From NCBI GenBank assembly GCA_005879045.1, contig VBLV01000175.1, positions 1 through 6,018 on the forward strand: a stretch of 6,018 bases of DNA, read 5' to 3'. This DNA is from Methanobacteriota archaeon. Lineage in GTDB: Archaea > Thermoplasmatota > Thermoplasmata > RBG-16-68-12. The translations under genes were made by a program, and so were the position numbers. The notes beneath the pieces were generated by a model, which saw only the letters and a list, made by a program, of their open reading frames with translations, ran no database searches and had not been told where the DNA came from. Numbering within the stretch: position 1 is the stretch's first letter; every line of letters begins with the position of its first letter. Shown here piece by piece: positions 4,496 through 6,018 of this stretch.

Positions 4496-5758
4496 TTACG
4501 GGAAAATCCCACGCCACTTGTACGCTTCGACGACCCGAGCGATCGCCACCATGTACGCGGCCTGTCGCATGTCGACCTTCTTCGCTTCCCGCATGTCCCA
4601 GACGCGGTTGAAGGCGCTCACCATGATGCCTTCGAGCTTCTCATCGACGTCTTTTTTCGTCCAGAAGAATTCGGACAGGTTCTGCACCCATTCGAAGTAC
4701 GACACGGTCACGCCGCCGCCGTTGGCGAGGATGTCCGGGATTACGAGGATGCCTCGCTTGTGCAAGATGTCGTCCGCCTCGGGCGTCGTCGGGCCGTTCG
4801 CCCCTTCCGCGACGATCTTTCCTTTGATACGGGGGGCGTTATCCGACGTCAGGATGCCTTCCAGGGCGCACGGGGCGACGATGTCGACGGGGAGTTCCAG
4901 GAGATCTTCGTTCGTGACCTCCCGCGTACCCGGGAATCCGACGACGCTCCCGGTTTTCTCCTTGAACGCGAGGACCTCCTTCGGGTCGAAGCCTTTCTCG
5001 CTGTAGATGCCGCCCTTCGAGTCGGAGACCGCGACGATCTTCGAGCCTTGCTCGTCGTGCATTAGGCGGGCGTAGTGGGACCCGACGTTGCCGAATCCCT
5101 GGACCGCGACGCTCGCGCCTTTCAGATTGAGCTTGACCTTCTTGCCGGCCTCGCGGGTGGCGTACATCATGCCCCGCGACGTCGCTTCGTCCCGGCCGAG
5201 CGAGCCGCCGATCACGAGCGGCTTGCCCGTGACCACACCCGGCTGGGCGAACCCCTTGTTCATCGAGATCGTGTCCATGATCCACGCCATCGTCTGGCTG
5301 TCCGTGTACACGTCCGGGGCAGGGATGTCCTTCTCCGGGCCGATGATGATCGAGATTTCGGAGGCGTACCGGCGGGTCATGCGCTCGAGCTCCCCCTTCG
5401 ACATCTCCTTCGGGTTGCAGATTACGCCGCCTTTCGCGCCGCCGTACGGGATGCCCATGACCGCGCACTTCCAGGTCATCCAGCACGAAAGGGCGCGGAC
5501 CTCGTCCAGGGAGACGTTCCAGTGGTACCGGATCCCGCCCTTGAACGGCCCGATCGCGTCGTTGTACTGCACGCGGTAGCCGGTGAAAACCCGCACCTTG
5601 CCGTCGTCCATCTTCACCGGGAAGTGCACCGTGAGCTCGCGGCGCGGGTTCTTCAAGACCTCGAGGAGCCCGGAGTCCAAGTTCAACTTCTTGCCGGCCC
5701 GGTCGATCTGCTCCCGGGCGATGTCAAAGGGATTCAGCGTTTCCTTCACTTTCACCAT
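4496..5758 (-). CDS. gdhA: glutamate dehydrogenase, NAD(P)-dependent
   Basis: A 420-residue glutamate dehydrogenase of the hexameric type I/II family with the length usual in archaea. It interconverts glutamate and 2-oxoglutarate plus ammonia in the cytosol. Substrate-domain landmarks are GPFKGGIRYH (70-79, Lys73 for the substrate carboxylate), MTWKCAV (94-100, Lys97) and PYGGAKGGV (104-112, catalytic Lys109), then DIPAPDVYT (144-152, catalytic Asp149). The Rossmann domain has VAVQGFGNVGSHYA (217-230) and AVSDSKGGIY (243-252). EGANGPTTPEAD (318-329) and the SYFEWVQN segment (353-360) are also conserved. Coenzyme preference is not assigned. ATG 5758 is supported by GGGAGG ending 8 bases upstream and by a TATA box further up. 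The only other gene on this strand nearby is a 2-hydroxyacid dehydrogenase ending 119 bases upstream, and gdhA appears to be transcribed separately from it. Confidence 0.97.
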   Translation of the reverse strand: MVKVKETLNPFDIAREQIDRAGKKLNLDSGLLEVLKNPRRELTVHFPVKMDDGKVRVFTGYRVQYNDAIGPFKGGIRYHWNVSLDEVRALSCWMTWKCAVMGIPYGGAKGGVICNPKEMSKGELERMTRRYASEISIIIGPEKDIPAPDVYTDSQTMAWIMDTISMNKGFAQPGVVTGKPLVIGGSLGRDEATSRGMMYATREAGKKVKLNLKGASVAVQGFGNVGSHYARLMHDEQGSKIVAVSDSKGGIYSEKGFDPKEVLAFKEKTGSVVGFPGTREVTNEDLLELPVDIVAPCALEGILTSDNAPRIKGKIVAEGANGPTTPEADDILHKRGILVIPDILANGGGVTVSYFEWVQNLSEFFWTKKDVDEKLEGIMVSAFNRVWDMREAKKVDMRQAAYMVAIARVVEAYKWRGIFP

Positions 5759-5766
5759 GCGGCACG

Positions 5767-5772
5767 CCTCCC
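5767..5772 (-). promoter_or_regulatory. ribosome binding site of gdhA
   Basis: GGGAGG on the - strand lies 8 bases before ATG 5758, which settles the start of gdhA. It indicates a leadered mRNA, in contrast to the apparently leaderless etfB and DUF3291-like transcripts. Confidence 0.7.
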
Positions 5773-5818
5773 GAACATCCGACAGATGTCGAAGGTGGCC
5801 GCGAGTAGAGCCGTCCGC

Positions 5819-5825
5819 TTTTAAA
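5819..5825 (-). promoter_or_regulatory. gdhA TATA box
   Basis: TTTAAAA read on the - strand (5825-5819) is an isolated AT-rich element in GC-rich DNA, preceded by CACAATC. It predicts a transcript start near 5796 and a leader of nearly 40 bases that contains the ribosome binding site. This fits independent transcription of gdhA. Confidence 0.6.
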
Positions 5826-5841
5826 GATTGTGCTCGAAGTT

Positions 5842-5858
5842 GTGGGAACGATTCTCAC
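5842..5858. repeat. short inverted repeat upstream of the gdhA TATA box
   Basis: GTGGGAA (5842-5848) and TTCTCAC (5852-5858) are inverted around CGA, matching at 6 of 7 positions. The centre is about 28 bases upstream of the gdhA TATA box, where an archaeal activator would bind. It also lies just after the stop of the 2-hydroxyacid dehydrogenase gene, so it could instead be part of that gene's 3' end. Short repeats like this can occur by chance. Confidence 0.35.
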
Positions 5859-5877
5859 GGGCCGCCCGGAGGACGCT

Positions 5878-6018
5878 TCAGCGGTTCCGGTCGTCGGAGG
5901 CCGCCTTCGCATAGTCCGATGGATCGACGACGTTGTGCGGTTTCTCGCCGCGCAGGAACCGCAGCACGTTCTCCAACGCGGCCTCCATCGCGCGCCCTCG
6001 CTGGCCCGCGACGAAGGG
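5878..6018 (-). CDS. D-isomer-specific 2-hydroxyacid dehydrogenase, C-terminal fragment (partial)
   Basis: An open frame enters from the right edge and ends at TGA 5880-5878, giving 46 residues. It reads PFVAGQRGRAMEAALENV, then LRFLRGEKPHNVVDPSDYAK, which matches the last part of 2-hydroxyacid dehydrogenases (glyoxylate reductase, phosphoglycerate dehydrogenase-like). In that family the TPH-x-x-G loop is followed by a long helix ending in a 'FL-GE-P-NVV' tail. These enzymes reduce 2-oxo acids with NAD(P)H in the cytosol. Where the family has the catalytic histidine of TPH, this protein has Phe (codon TTC, 6015-6013). The substrate cannot be told from this fragment. The gene continues beyond the window. 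Confidence 0.8.
   Translation of the reverse strand, partial: PFVAGQRGRAMEAALENVLRFLRGEKPHNVVDPSDYAKAASDDRNR

Noticed and set aside
4046..5065. A 339-residue + strand open frame overlapping the DUF3291-like gene and gdhA
   Set aside because: It is Arg/Asp-rich shadow translation running across two genes that are clearly recognisable in other frames.

Overview
The window looks like GC-rich archaeal chromosome, possibly from an uncultivated Thermoplasmatota-type lineage (low confidence; no rRNA or other marker gene is present). The archaeal call rests on AT-rich TATA elements at the right distance from start codons, a mix of leaderless starts and GGAGG-led starts, and tight co-directional gene packing. 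There are ten genes, two of them cut by the window edges. No tRNA, rRNA, CRISPR array, insertion sequence or origin was seen, and no stretch over 300 bases lacks a gene.

Layout. At the left edge the tail of an unknown + strand gene (to 67) is followed by a + strand DoxX-family membrane protein (146-544). It meets a - strand pterin-4a-carbinolamine dehydratase (541-843) head to head, the two TAG stops sharing one CTAG. The dehydratase has its own promoter, whose TATA element lies at the centre of a near-perfect inverted repeat (871-892). Next is a - strand series, in transcription order etfB (4006-3209), etfA (about 3204-2236), a two-helix zinc-ribbon membrane protein (2186-1773) and a two-domain arrestin-fold protein (about 1748-924). 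Gaps are 4, 49 and 24 bases, so one operon is plausible.

A + strand DUF3291/ABM-like small protein (4065-4460) diverges from etfB. One palindromic TATA element sits 28-31 bases from both start codons, implying a shared bidirectional promoter with two leaderless transcripts. After a strong hairpin comes the - strand glutamate dehydrogenase gdhA (5758-4496) with its own TATA box and ribosome binding site. The right edge holds the C-terminus of a - strand D-2-hydroxyacid dehydrogenase.

Function. The recognisable enzymes fit amino-acid and organic-acid oxidation: glutamate dehydrogenase links glutamate to 2-oxoglutarate, the 2-hydroxyacid dehydrogenase handles 2-oxo/2-hydroxy acids, and the EtfAB heterodimer accepts electrons from flavin dehydrogenases encoded elsewhere. 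The arrestin-fold plus zinc-ribbon membrane pair is the least understood part.

The most unusual signal is at the starts of etfA and the arrestin gene. In both, homology extends upstream of the first usable start codon, no ATG/GTG/TTG exists in frame, and the same 12 bases GAGGTGAGTCGA lie at the expected start. Near-cognate initiation, a -1 frameshift after a GTG start, or a recurrent one-base assembly error are all possible.
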